Origin: Balaenoptera acutorostrata
Lineage: Eukaryota > Chordata > Mammalia > Artiodactyla > Balaenopteridae
NCBI RefSeq assembly: GCF_949987535.1
Contig: NC_080066.1
Location: forward strand, 90,601,600-90,665,599
DNA: 64,000 bases
Direction of reading: 5' to 3'
Position 1 is the first letter of the stretch; the number at the start of each line of letters is the position of its first letter. The notes under the pieces are model-generated. The model worked only from the letters and a program-made list of their open reading frames with translations. It had not been told where the DNA came from and searched no databases. Below, one piece after another: positions 36,241 through 47,782 of this stretch. The translations under genes were made by a program, and so were the position numbers.

Positions 36241-36424
36241 AAAACACCTCACCTAGACTTTGGGGGTCAGGAAAGGATCCTAGAAGAATGTGACTTCTAA
36301 CAGGCACAAGGTTGGGGGCAGGGAATTAGGATGAACATTCCCAGGAAGTATGAAAGTCCTGCTTAGAAACTGTTGCCAAAGAAGCAGGAGGAAAAGCAAA
36401 AGAGATCTGTGTATTTGAATAAAA

Positions 36425-37293
36425 GAGAGGAGGGTTCAAGATAGTGGCATAGGAAGACCCTGAACTCACCTCCCAAGGACACAGCAAATCTACAACTATA
36501 TATAGAATAATTTTCTCTTCAAGGGACCTGAGAACTGGATGAACACAGTCTCTACAGCAAAGGGTAAAAGGACAGTGTTAGAGGGTAGGAGAAACAGATA
36601 TACGATTACACCAAGGAAAAACACCACACCCTAGCTGCGGTCATCCACAGTCAGGAAGATTCACAAAGATACAGTTATTTTCCCTGAGGAGCGAGGGATT
36701 TGAGCTTCACATCAGGCACCCAAACCCTTAGATCTGCACAGGAGAAACCAAATCCCAAAACATCTATCTTTGAAAACCAATGGGGAATATGTCCAGGAAA
36801 ATTACAGAACTACAGGGAATGGAAAACCTGCTATTAAAGGACTTGTGCACAGACTCACTCAACCCAAAAAACAGTGCAAAAACACCAGATTGAAAAGTGC
36901 GTGGATGTGGTCCATGGGTCCATGGTCCTATGTGGTGAAGGGGACCTACTTACTAATCTTGAAGCATCTGCCCAAGAAGTAGGAACCAGCTGGAATGCTC
37001 CCTGGAGTTTGAGACACTGGGGAGAGCCATTTGTGCAATTTCAGGCTACCTTGCTAATATCAGCTTTGGCAGGCACCATTTTGGAAATCTCCATCTAACC
37101 CGTTAGTGCAGGTGGGCAGCTTAGACCCCCACCCACCCAGACATCTCCGCTAGACCTCACAGCCACCTGGGCAATAACCCCTTCCACCAGCAGCTGGGAG
37201 CCACCGCAGATGAGCCCCGCAGTCATTCCAGGGGCCAGTCCTGCCAACCAGCACCCACCAGCCTCCTCAAGCTCCTACCGCCTTCTGGTGTTG
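36425..37293 (+). mobile_element. L1 5' UTR-only fragment (older subfamily)
   Basis: It starts with a variant of the L1 5' end (TTCAAGATAGTGGCATAGGAAGACCCTGAACTC), passes through typical 5' UTR words and ends in a C-rich block near 37285 without ORF1 or ORF2. It is diverged from both other 5' UTRs in the window. The rest of the element is missing. Confidence 0.75.
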
Positions 37294-38520
37294 ATTTTTA
37301 TTGTCATTTACTGACAAGCACCCCGGTCATTAGAAATAATGACTGTTCACAAAATGTTTTAAATAGCCTAGTAGCAGAAGTAGCTTGGCATCCAGGACCA
37401 TAAATAGACTCTGGGTTCTGAGATTTAGATGTCCCTGAAAGTAGACAGGACAGTAGACATGCTTTATGCACGTCGTGGCAGAGCAACCATAAAGATGCAT
37501 AGTTCCAAGGTAGGCTCACAGGATAACTACAGAACTTCCCTATGGATAGTATGGTCGTTGGTAAGGAGGTTAAATACATAGATTTTTTGCTGAAAAAAAA
37601 TGCATACAGTTGTCCTTCATTTAAATATAAATAAATATCTTATTAGTTCTAATGGTTTCTTTTCTTCTCATTATTAGCTTCAGGGACAAGAAGCAGGGCA
37701 TCTTAGTTTTCAGAAACTCTCACATTTTGAATGCTCAGTAAATACTAAGAAAGCAATCCAATATGTGAAAATAAAAAGCCAGAATAAATCTGCCTCCTTT
37801 CTTGAATGCTTAACCTTTAAGCACTCAGCAGGGAAGAAGAATATTTCCTAATATAGAAATAGAGAGTTGTTTGTTACAAAAAGGGAAAAAATCCAATTAA
37901 AAAGTGGGATTTGTGAGGCCCCTGCTTTGGCATGAACCACAAAGCAGAGTCGATACATCAGCTCTAATGCCAAAGACACGAATGCCTGATACTGGAGATT
38001 ATAAACCAGTTTCCAGTTTATTGGCTTTCTCATCGTAGAAGGTGGTTGAATGTTCTGATATCAGTACTAAATATTACGGAATAAGCTTAAGAAATAAAGC
38101 TTAAACTTCTTTTGCCTTAAATGCCTACATAAAATGACTAAAACTTGCCAAAGTGTTCAACTAAAACATGAAAAATTAAGTCATACTGGTTGTTTTATAT
38201 CACGCAGAACAAAAATGATCATTTTACTCAACGATCTATCATTTAAGCCTAAAACATAATTACTGGGTCCAGTAAGACCATTTCCAATGACATCTATGTC
38301 ACTCTTTAAGAAAAATAAAATAATGTAGTGAATGCTTTTGGAGCAGGCACCTTCAGTGTTCTGCCCACATCCCCTCTGATCCCTCTGCTGTTCTCATATA
38401 CACCTGCTACCAGAGTGCTCATGCTCCCAACAGCCAGCACCTGCCTCTCTGTTTGAGAGCTTCCTTGATGCTGCTGGATACTGCTTTGCCTGCAGGCATT
38501 GAGACCCCTAGGTGCCCTAC
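37294..38520. other. Unassigned stretch
   Basis: No gene or repeat recognised; short frames only. Confidence 0.5.
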
Positions 38521-38640
38521 TAATAATATAGAATGTTTACTGATTGTTTACTATATGCGGGAGCTTACATTAAGCAGTTTATCTGAATTATTCCATTAAA
38601 TTCTCACAGTAACTCTGCATGATATAAATGAAGAAATTAC
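38520..38640 (-). repeat. MIR-like relic (antisense)
   Basis: 'TACTGATTGTTTACTATATGCGGGAGCTTACATTAAGCAGTTTATCTGAATTATTCC ... TCTCACAGTAACTCTGCATGA' has the antisense layout of MIR/MIRb elements. Confidence 0.6.
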
Positions 38641-38679
38641 TGACTCAATAATTTCCTTTCCATAAAATTGCTATTCTAG

Positions 38680-39115
38680 TGTTATTATACATGTGTACTA
38701 TGATGTATGTACAAAGTTGTTCACTGTAATAATTTTTTTTTTAAAAAACCACTGGCAACCTAAATTTTCATCAACAAGGGACCGGTCAAATAAATGTTGG
38801 TGCATCCCTAGAATAGAGTCCTATGCAACCAGGCAAAAGAATGAGGCAGCTGTATGTGCACGTGATGGGACTGTTGCCAAGATGTATTGTTAGGTAAAAA
38901 AACAAGATGCTGAACAGTCATACATACATAGATTATGAGTGTGTGCTGATTATTTCTATAAAGAGAATAAGAAATTGGAAGAATTTAATGGGAAGATATA
39001 CCTTTGGAGGGGGGGTTGGAGGTCTGGGGTAGGAGGTAGACTTATTTTTTTTTATACTCTTGTTTAACTGGGTGCTTATAATAATTTTTTCAATTTGAAA
39101 ATGAATAAATACAAA
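38680..39115 (+). mobile_element. Old L1 3' end fragment (sense)
   Basis: 'CCTAAATTTTCATCAACAAGGGACCGGTCAAATAAATG' and 'CTATGCAACCAGGCAAAAGAATGAGGCAG' followed by 'GATGTATTGTTAGGTAAAAAAACAAG' is the end of L1 ORF2 of an old L1M subfamily. Confidence 0.75.
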
Positions 39116-39264
39116 ATTAAGTGCAGAATTCAGACAGAGAAGGAGTGAGAGAAGCTGATAAGCTCTCTCAAAACTTTTTTAGAGATCAAATATTTCAAAT
39201 ACACATATTTATTAATCATATTTACACAGAAGTAAATAAGATTTACTTAGAAGTGGGGGTGTTA

Positions 39265-39370
39265 TTATTTCCATTTTAAGGATAAGGAACTGAGACTGAG
39301 AATTAACTAAATTGCTCAAGTGCACACAGCTAGTGAACAGCAGAGCCAGGATTTCAATCTAAGACAGTTT
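39265..39370 (-). repeat. MIR-like relic (antisense)
   Basis: CCATTTTAAGGATAAGGAACTGAGACTGAG ... GCACACAGCTAGTGAACAGCAGAGCCAGGATTTC is the antisense MIR core. Confidence 0.8.
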
Positions 39371-39672
39371 GATTTCTAAGCCCTTATTTTTTACTCTGTA
39401 TCATTTTGCTTACAAAATCCAAAATAGACTAATGAAACTATTTAGTAACCTTACAAAAATGAGCTAAGTTTTAACAACAGAGAAATACAATTGTAACTTT
39501 TTAATTTAATTATGATAAAATCTACTTGCTTCAAACAAAATTTAGTATAAATACAAATTCAGTCACAGGAAAAATGTTTCTCTTTAAGTACTAGTAAAAT
39601 TATAATTAATTAATTTCTAATGAAAATATAACATAAATTGACTAGAAAATATGGGAAATAAATGGAATGACA

Positions 39673-39675
<3 letters not shown>

Positions 39676-39722
<47 letters not shown>
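39676..39722. repeat. (AT)n microsatellite, about 47 bp
   Basis: A perfect alternating AT run, self-complementary and able to extrude as a cruciform. Its length may be uncertain in the assembly. Confidence 0.95.
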
Positions 39723-39725
<3 letters not shown>

Positions 39726-40131
39726 CTTTATCTTTTTTTTCCAAAAGAAATAGGAAATTTATTTACTGGGTAAAAGAATAATTTCCCTGAAAACCTCAAC
39801 TCTTATGTCTCACTTAGAAACTTTTTATAAAGGCAAGTCATAAAACCAAAGTGGCACAGAGAGACCCAACCAGTGATGTGCTGTAGACACTGATACAGTC
39901 TTACAAGAGCTAAATTTTTAGGAACTTTGATAATCAATTATTAAAGACAGCTGTTAATTTAAAATTAATTATATAAACTATAAAGAAAATAAAGGTAATA
40001 TAGATTCAAAACTCATTAATTCCTACTTAATTTAATATTTCCTATAAAAATATTGAGGTTACTCACATCTATATGGTGGAAATATATATAATGGTGTGCC
40101 GCTATGACTCTCATCCCAACTCCATGTTTCA

Positions 40132-40145
40132 TGACGTCACATTGG
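40132..40145 (+). promoter_or_regulatory. CRE with adjacent inverted CCAAT
   Basis: TGACGTCACATTGG: a full palindromic CRE (CREB/ATF) directly next to ATTGG (reverse CCAAT, NF-Y type). CpG is otherwise rare here. No transcript is visible nearby. Confidence 0.4.
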
Positions 40146-40887
40146 TAGTTTGAAATCAACCTTGGTGGGCGTATTTACACTACAGCTTAGCAAAGGCTAA
40201 AAACTGGGGCTTTTTCTCTTACATAAAATCAATTTTTAAACAATTATGAGCACATCACTAAATTCCACTCCCATTATTGGCATAAATGTATAAAGTTTGC
40301 TCTTTATAGCCTTTTAGGAGGAAAAAAACCCTCATGACTTTTGCAGTAAAAGATGACTATTAAAACATCTAGAGATGAGATTTGGCCAGTCATTCTCATG
40401 GTTGATCCTAGAAACAATTACCAACTACCATTTATCAAATGTACCCACCTAAGTTCCTTAAAAAGAGAAAAGAAATCAAAAAGAAAAAAGTAAAAGTCAA
40501 AATATTTCCTTCTTTCAGTAGGAATTGTGGTTCTAGATTCATAATCTCTTCTTTAGAAATTGTGTATGGGTCCATAGAATGGAGGGCCTATAAATGGATC
40601 TATTCTCTATGTTATTCATGTTTATAGATCTTAAAAAAAGAAAATGTTTTTCTACTCATAAAGGCAATTTCTTTTCATATTTTCTGAAACAAAATGATAG
40701 ACAAAGACACCAATAATTGAAATGATTTTGAAACCCAGGAAACAATAATAATGGAAGCCAATTTAAATTGAATGATGAATCTGCAAAGACAGTGATCTAT
40801 AAGATGCTGTAATGCATGGCTATCATATCTGCAAGGTATGTGGGGATGATTTTTAATCGTCTATTTGTTAAAGATTTTGGATATTAA

Positions 40888-41185
40888 AATTTTTTTTTAA
40901 TTTTTTATTGGAGTATAGTTGATTTACAATGTTGTGTTAGTTTCAGGTGTACAGCAAAGTGAATCAGTTATTGATACATATATATATATCTCCACTCTTT
41001 TTTAGATTCTTTTCCCATATAGGTCGTTACAGAGTATTGAGTAGAGTTCCCTGTGCTATACAGTAGGTACTTATTAGTTATCTATTTTATATATAGTAGT
41101 ATGTATATGCCAATCCCAATCTCCCAATTTATCCCTCCCCTCCCCCTTTCCCCCGGTAACCATAAATTTGTTTTCTAAAAACTTG
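40888..41185 (-). mobile_element. L1 3' UTR fragment (antisense, 5'-truncated)
   Basis: TTTTTTATTGGAGTATAGTTGATTTACAATGTTG ... CAGCAAAGTGAATCAG ... CCCTGTGCTATACAGTAGGTA ... ATTTATCCCTCCCC is the antisense 3' UTR of cetartiodactyl L1. No ORF2 sequence follows, so this is a short 5'-truncated insertion. Confidence 0.9.
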
Positions 41186-41975
41186 CTAGAAAAATCAGTA
41201 AGTCATAAATACATAAAGTAAATGGTTTTATTGATACACCTCAGGTTTCCACATTATTTTTAGAGAAAAAACTAAGTTTGACCAATGGAGGGACCTGGGT
41301 TCTCCTCCATAGAATCAGCTTGCAACTCCCTGCCCATAAGTCATTTGTTTTAAGAGGGCAATGTTACATATACTTATATATATTTTAAACCATCTTGGCC
41401 TTTCGCACACACAAAAAGGAAGTTTCCAGTTAAAGTATTTGATTGCTCTCCGAGAATAATAATATGTACTGAGAGGCATAATTAGAAGACACTGGATTAA
41501 GCTGATAGTATCTAAGGATAACTCCCTAGTCACTCAGTTACGTTTCTAGAAGTTGTTCCGCTGACTAGGGTTCACTGATCTTATTAAACAGAATTCTAAC
41601 TTCTTTCTTTGTAAGACAACCTAAAGGGAGCAGAGCTGAAGCTTCTTAATTGGAAAAAGCACTTGTTCATGATTACCGGGCATGCCAGCTTAAGCACAAT
41701 TAAATTTGTACTATGTATGCAAACCCAGCCCCAACCAGCTAGGCAGCTTGGTAGTCACCTGCATTATGTGATAGCAAGGAACCCAAAAGAATTCCTTTAA
41801 ACAACTGTTACATACTTCAGCCTGTTGTTCTTAAAATTCCCACTGTTTAAATTACTGCATTGGATGAACCATTGTCTCCAGAGGAAAGTCTTAAGAACCA
41901 AAGGAAAGCTTTAAATGCATATTTAAATAAAGAAAAAAATGAAGACTGGAGAAAATAAGTTAAGAATTCACCTTA
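41186..41975. other. Unassigned stretch
   Basis: No recognised gene or repeat. Confidence 0.5.
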
Positions 41976-41986
41976 AGAATCTAGAG

Positions 41987-42290
41987 GGGCTTCCCTGGTG
42001 GCACAGTGGTTGAGAATCTGCCTGCCAATGCAGGGGACACGGGTTCGAGCCCTGATCTGGGAAGATCCCACATGCCGCGGAGCGACTAGGCCCGTAAGGC
42101 ACAACTACTGAGCCTGTGCGTCTGGAGCCTGTGCTCCGCAACAGGAGAGGCCGCGACAGTGAGAGGCCCGCGCACCGCGATGAAGAGTGGCCCCCGCTCA
42201 CCGCAACTAGAGAAAGCCCTCACACAGAAACGAAGACCCAATACAGCCAAAAATAAATAAATAAATAAATAAATTTATTTAAAAAAAAAA
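41987..42290 (+). mobile_element. CHR SINE (plus)
   Basis: Complete SINE with A box, B box GGTTCGAGCC, GAAGACCCAATACAGCC and an (AAAT)n tail plus A run. A slightly decayed target-site duplication AATCTAGAGG / AATCTGGAGG flanks it. It has a single copy of the 24-bp block. Confidence 0.92.
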
Positions 42291-42399
42291 TCTGGAGGAA
42301 AAAGGACAAAAGGTAAACACAAAGCAAACAGTAACAAGAAAATACAAATAGAAAAAAATTAATGGAAAGAAAGTTGGAAAGATACCATCACTAAACTAT

Positions 42400-43265
42400 A
42401 AAAGCAAATGAAAACTGGAAAAATATTTGGAACTCATGTCATGATGGGCTTATTTGCAATTAGCAAAGTGCAAATTGAAACAAAATGTTGAGTTACCATT
42501 TTATATCTTTCACGTTGACAAAATTTTTGAATCCTGATAATAACAGGTTTGGGTGAGGATGTGGGATAATATAAAAGTTCATACACCACTATATAAATTG
42601 TACAAACACAATGGAAGCAATTTTTTGATCTAATAAAGTCAAAGATGCCCTTCTCAGCAGCTCAACAATTCTTCCTCTAGTCAAGTTCCATAGCATATTT
42701 TTTTGCATATGTGCACAAGGGGACATGTACAAGAATAATCCTTGCTTGATTGATTAAAAGAACAACAGATGTGGAAATAAGTGTCTGTCAATTTGAGAAT
42801 GGACAAAGATAAACTGTTATACTTTTACAGTAAATCTTATATAGCAATTAATGAATTCACTAGAGCTATCAATATAAATATGTATCAATGTAAATAAATC
42901 TCAAAGACATAATTTTAAGCAAAGAAAGGTAAGTATGGAATGACATTTACAATAGGATTGTTATTTCCATAAAGTATAAAAACATGCAGATAAAGCATTA
43001 TATGTTTAACATGATTAAAAAGTGCAAAATCATGAACAGAAAGGATACAAGACTTCAGGACAGTGACTACTTGTGGGGAGACAAGGACAGAAATGAGTTT
43101 CTGAAAGAGCATACAGGACCTCCTACTAAAAATATAACATTTTTTTAAGTTAATATGGTTAAATGGTAGATTTAACTAAATCTGATAATAGCTGCAGGAC
43201 ATTTGTTTTATCTTTTCTGTAGACATTTTGTGAGTTTTAAATAGGTCATAATAAAAAAATTTAAC
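42400..43265 (+). mobile_element. Old L1 3' end fragment (sense)
   Basis: Degraded L1 ORF2 3' sequence: GGGTGAGGATGTGGGATAATATAAAAG (zinc-knuckle region), GTGGAAATAAGTGTCTGTCAATTTGAGAATGGA, then 3' UTR-like sequence ending AATAAAAAAATTTAACAG near 43265. No frame is open. Confidence 0.75.
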
Positions 43266-45111
43266 AGAATAATAAAATGCACTCTTTAGAGCGTCTCCTA
43301 AAATCATTTTAATCAGCAATTACTCCTCACTACTTTGAAAAAAATTGGGATAATTTTAGTTGATTTTGTCATGAATTTCTACATATTGTTAAATTCCTAT
43401 TTTTAAAACAAAATGTTTGATGTTATAACAGATCCTACTTTTGTCCTTAAAACGACTTTAAGCAAGTTGCCTTTTCCTCCAAAGAGATATATTTATCAAT
43501 TTTATTTGTACAGATCAAGAGCACACTTGAAAACACATGTACATAACAGTCTTACATCTATGTAAACAAAACAGACATACATACACACATATGTACATAC
43601 ACATACACATGCTCATACACATGTTCATTCACATATACACACATACTTCTAATTTCCCATAGTATGTGGTATTACTGTACTTGATTGTAATAAGATTGAA
43701 TAACTGTCATGCTTTTATTTTTTAATTAATATATACATATTTGAGTTTCTTCATATTTATGCTATAGAATCATGTTGTAAGACATAAGTACCATAAGGTA
43801 TGTTTCTGGCATTACTGGAACATCTGCTTACAGTTAAAACACAATTGGCATCTTTCACAATTTTACATTTGTTCATGTAATTCATATTTAATCTGAAATC
43901 TCTTGGATTTGAATGAGTTTTGGAGGTCATCTGGGCTGCCACTTTTCTGATAAGTGTTTTGTCCTCTAATATTACAGTTCAATTTATTTATTTTTAACCA
44001 TTTCTATAATCTATACTTACTACTCATTTTTAGCATTAACATACAGTTTCTTTTTAGAGAGGAAGTAAATTACCCACAATGATTAATGACCTTAGAAATT
44101 TGCATATGCTGCATTAAGAATCAGTTTTAATAACAATATTCATGATAACATTCCATTTATGGTTCATACAAAATATGGCAGTAGTTCAATTTCTGTATGT
44201 AAACACAATTTGAAGAAAATTAAAGTATTAGGAAATGAGCTTTACTCCTTTTGTAAAATGGCCATCTAATAAGACCCATTTGTGGAACTGATATTGTTTT
44301 TAGTGATTAAGTTAAGTTTTAGTGTTGCCTGAAGTGTTTCTCTTATGGCGAATGACTGAGAAAATAGTTATAATGGGCTATGCCTTTGACAGAGTCTATA
44401 ATCACTGAAATGGCAGCACATGATTAAATTTATGTTTAGATTGTAGAACTCATTGCTTCTTCAGAAGAGGACGAGTGTATTGATCTTCAAGAGTGAAATA
44501 AGGCAAGATGAAAGGAATAATTAAATCTGGCGGTATTGGTGTTCCCATCAATAGAACTTCAATTATACAAATTACATCTTTCCTCACCTTGCCCCACCTT
44601 CCTCTCTTCCTTAGGTTTTAAATTCAAGTCCCCCTGAGCAAACGTTGTGAAAAGGATTTTGTTTTCCTTTGCCTTGCCAAATCAGCCTGTTTTCAACAGA
44701 GAAGCGCTCTAGACTGGTCCCTGAATAGGGTAATCTTGTAATCCCTGTTTGGGATGGAAATGTGTACAGTGCTTAAACCTATTTCAGTCTTTGAGCATAC
44801 ATCCTCTTTGGCCCTAAAAAGCCTGTGAGTAATCTAGCTGTTTGGGAAGGTAAACAATGAATTCATTTAGGCCAGGAGAATACAATTTAATTCCAAGGCA
44901 GTCACTGAGGTACTATAGGGTAGGGGGAAACAACTGGGGCTATGATCCTTCAAGATGAAAAAAAGAAATCCTTATGGCTTCAAGCCAAACCTTGTTTGGG
45001 GTGAAAAACTCAGCATATCTTTCCAGCAACTCTCATCTATTGGATTTCATCTAAAATGTCTGGGAGTGACTTAGAATACATAAGGAATTCTAAGAGCTGA
45101 GTACTTTCTTT
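43266..45111. other. Unassigned stretch
   Basis: No gene recognised. An imperfect (CATA/CACA)n simple repeat lies at about 43567-43650. Confidence 0.5.
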
Positions 45112-45126
45112 CCTAGGATTCTTTTT

Positions 45127-45457
45127 TTTTTTTTTTTAATAAGCAAATGGCTGTATTTTTTCTTTTTTTAAAATTTATTTATTTATTTATTTTTGGCTGT
45201 GTTGGGTCTTCGTTTCTGTGTGAGGGCTTTCTCTAGTTGCGGTGAGCGGGGGCCACTCTTCATCGCGGTGCGCGGGCCTCTCACTGTCGCGGCCTCTCCT
45301 GTTGCGGAGCACAGGCTCCAGACGCACAGGCTCAGTAGTTGTGGCTCACGGGCCCAGTTGCTCCGCGGCATGTGGGATCTTCCCAGACCAGGGCTCGAAC
45401 CCGTGTCCCCTGCATTGGCAGGCAGATTCTCAACCACTGCGCCACCAGGGAAGCCCC
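45127..45457 (-). mobile_element. CHR SINE (minus)
   Basis: Full-length minus-strand SINE with a 15-bp target-site duplication, CCTAGGATTCTTTTT, at 45112-45126 and 45458-45472. The intact duplication suggests a fairly young insertion. The GC-rich body retains many CpGs. Confidence 0.94.
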
Positions 45458-45582
45458 CCTAGGATTCTTTTTGATTGGAAAAAAATGACTAAATTTAAAG
45501 GGAATCAGGAGTTACAGAGCCAGAAGAGAGGTTAGCAGGCAGCAGCTTGACTTCTACATTTGAAATTAACCCCTTGATTGGA

Positions 45583-46440
45583 ACCAAGATGGTGGAGTAG
45601 AAGGACATGCTCTCACTCCCTCTTGTGAGAACACCAGAATCACAACTAGCTGCTGGACAGTCATGGACAGGAAGACACTGGAACTCACCAAAAAAGATAC
45701 CCCACATCCAAAGACAAAGGAGAAGCCACAATGAGATGGTAGGAGGGGTGCAATCACAGCAAAATCAAATACCATAACTGCTGGGTGGGTGACCCACAGA
45801 CTGGAGAACACTTATACCACAGAAGTCCACCCGCTGGAGTGAAGGTTCTGAGCCCAACGTCAGGCTTCCCAACCTGGGGGTCTGGCAATGGGAGGAGGAA
45901 TTCCTAGAGAATCAGACTTTGAAGGCTAGTGGGATTTGATTGCAGGACTTCGACAGGACTGGGGGAAACAGAGACTCCACTCTTGGAGGGCACACATAAA
46001 GTAGTGTGCACATCGGGACCCAGGGGAAGGAGCAGTGACCACAGAGGAGACTGAACCAGACCTACCTGCTCCTGTTGGAGGGTCTCCTGCAGAGGCAGGC
46101 GGTGGCTGTGGCTCAATAAGGGACAAGGACACTGGCAGCAGAAGTTCTGGGAAGTGCTCTTTGGCGTGAGCCCTCCCAGAGTCCACCATTAGCCCCACCA
46201 AAGAGCCCAGGTACGCTCCAGTGTTGGGTTGCCTCAGGCCAAACAACCAACAGGGAGGGAACCCAGCACCACGCATGATCAGTCAAGCAGATTAAAGTTT
46301 TACTGAGCTCTGCCCACCAGAGCAACACCCAGCTCTACCCACCACCAGTCCCTCCCATCAGGAACCCTGCACAAGCCTCTTAGATAGCCTCATCCACCAG
46401 AGGGCAGACAGCACAGGCAAGAAGAACAATCCTACAGCCT
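45583..46440 (+). promoter_or_regulatory. L1 5' UTR (internal promoter)
   Basis: It starts with the YY1-like CCAAGATGG. GC content is higher than the surroundings and it contains a CTCF-like core at 46394. It corresponds in order to the inverted 5' UTR at 30521-31555. Confidence 0.7.
46394..46407 (+). promoter_or_regulatory. CTCF-like core motif in L1 5' UTR
   Basis: CCACCAGAGGGCAG, at the position equivalent to the motif at 31399-31412 in the other L1 5' UTR. Sequence match only. Confidence 0.5.
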
Positions 46441-47724
46441 GTGGAACAAAAACCACATTCACAGAAAGACAAAGTGAAAAGGCAGAGGGCTATGTACCAA
46501 ATGAAGGAACAAGATAAAACCCCAGAAAAACAACTAAATGAAGTGGACATAGTCAACCTTCCAGAAAAAGAATTCAGAATAATGATAGTGAAGATGATCC
46601 AGGACCTCGGAAAAAGAATGGAGGCAAAGACTGAGAAGATGCAAGAAATGTTTAACAAAGACCTAGAAGAGGGCTTCCCTGGTGGCGCAGTGGTTGAGAG
46701 TCTGCCTGCTAATGCAGGGGACACGGGTTCGAGCCCTGGTCTGGGAAGATCCCACATGCCGCGGAGCAGCTGGGCCCGTGAGCCACAATTGCTGAGCCTG
46801 CGCGTCTGGAGCCTGTGCCCCGCGACGGGAGGGGCCGCGATAGAGAAAGGCCCGCGCACCGCGATGAAGAGCGGTCCCCGCACCGCGATGAAGAGTGGCC
46901 CCCGCTTGCCGCAACTGGAGAAAGCCCTCGCACGAACCGAAGACCCAACACAGCAAAAATAAATAAATAAATAAAGGATAGTCTTAAAAAAAAAAAAAAA
47001 AAAAGACCTAGAAGAATTAAAGAACAAACAAACAGAGATGAACAATACAATAACTGAAATGAAGACTACACTAGAAGGAATCAATAGCAGAATAACTGAG
47101 GCAGAAGAACTGATAAATGACCTGGAAAACAGAATGGTGGAATTCACTGCTGCAGAAGAGAATAAAGAAAAAAGAATGAAAAGTAATGAAGACAGCATAA
47201 GAGACCTCTGGGACAACATTAAACTCAACAACATTCGCATTATAGGGGTCCCAGAAGGAGAAGAGAGAGAGAAAGGACCCGAAAAAAATATTTGAAGAGA
47301 TTATAGTCGAAAACTTCTGTAACGTGGGAAAGGAAATAGCCACCTAAGTCCAGGAAGCGCAGCGAGTCCCATACAGGATAAACCCAAGGAGAAACACGCT
47401 GAGACACATAGCAATCGAACTGACAAAAATTAAAGACAAAGAAAAATTATTGAAAGCAGCAAGGGAAAAATGACAAATAATATACGAGGGAACTCCCATA
47501 AGGTTAACAGCTGATTTCTCAGCAGAAACTCTGCAAACCAGAAGGGAATGCACGATATATTTAAAGTAATGAGAGGGAAGAACTTACAACCAAGATTAAT
47601 CTACCCAGCAATGATATCATTCAAATTCGACAGAGAAGTCAAAAGCTTTACAGAAAAGCAAAAGCTAAGAGAATTCAGCACCACCAAACCAGCTCTACAA
47701 CAAATGCTAAAGGAACTTCTCTAA
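46441..47724 (+). pseudogene. L1 ORF1 (RNA-binding chaperone), disrupted
   Basis: ORF1p is the trimeric coiled-coil RNA chaperone of the L1 particle. The N-terminal part (46441-46670) is Lys/Glu-rich with heptad-like spacing, then the SINE interrupts. The coiled-coil continues from 47016 (TTLEGINSRITEAEELINDLENR). The RRM-like segment starts near 47220 (RIIGVPEGEE) and breaks by frameshift and stop near 47293. Further stops are at about 47344 and 47470. C-terminal-domain words remain readable up to about 47720 in changing frames. Confidence 0.85.
46671..47001 (+). mobile_element. CHR SINE with 24-bp internal duplication, inserted in L1 ORF1
   Basis: Flanked by a perfect 14-bp target-site duplication AAAGACCTAGAAGA (46657-46670 and 47002-47015). 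The 24-bp block GCACCGCGATGAAGAG.. is present twice (46856-46879 and 46880-46903), the same feature as the SINE at 21035-21403. The tail is (AAAT)n, then GGATAGTCTT, then an A run. It must be younger than the L1 it interrupts. Confidence 0.95.
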
Positions 47725-47782
47725 GTGGGAAACACAACAGAAGAAAAGGAACTACACAAACAAACCCAAAACAATTAAGAAA

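Larger units (their letters stand above)
39371..40885. other. Unassigned AT-rich stretch
   Basis: No gene recognised. It holds the (AT)n run at 39676 and a CRE-like site at 40132. Confidence 0.5.

Noticed and set aside
46380..47240. Longest minus-strand frame (286 codons) as a possible gene
   Set aside because: It is the reverse complement of L1 ORF1 with the SINE in the middle; the central part is the Arg/Gly/Ser-rich peptide that antisense SINEs always give.
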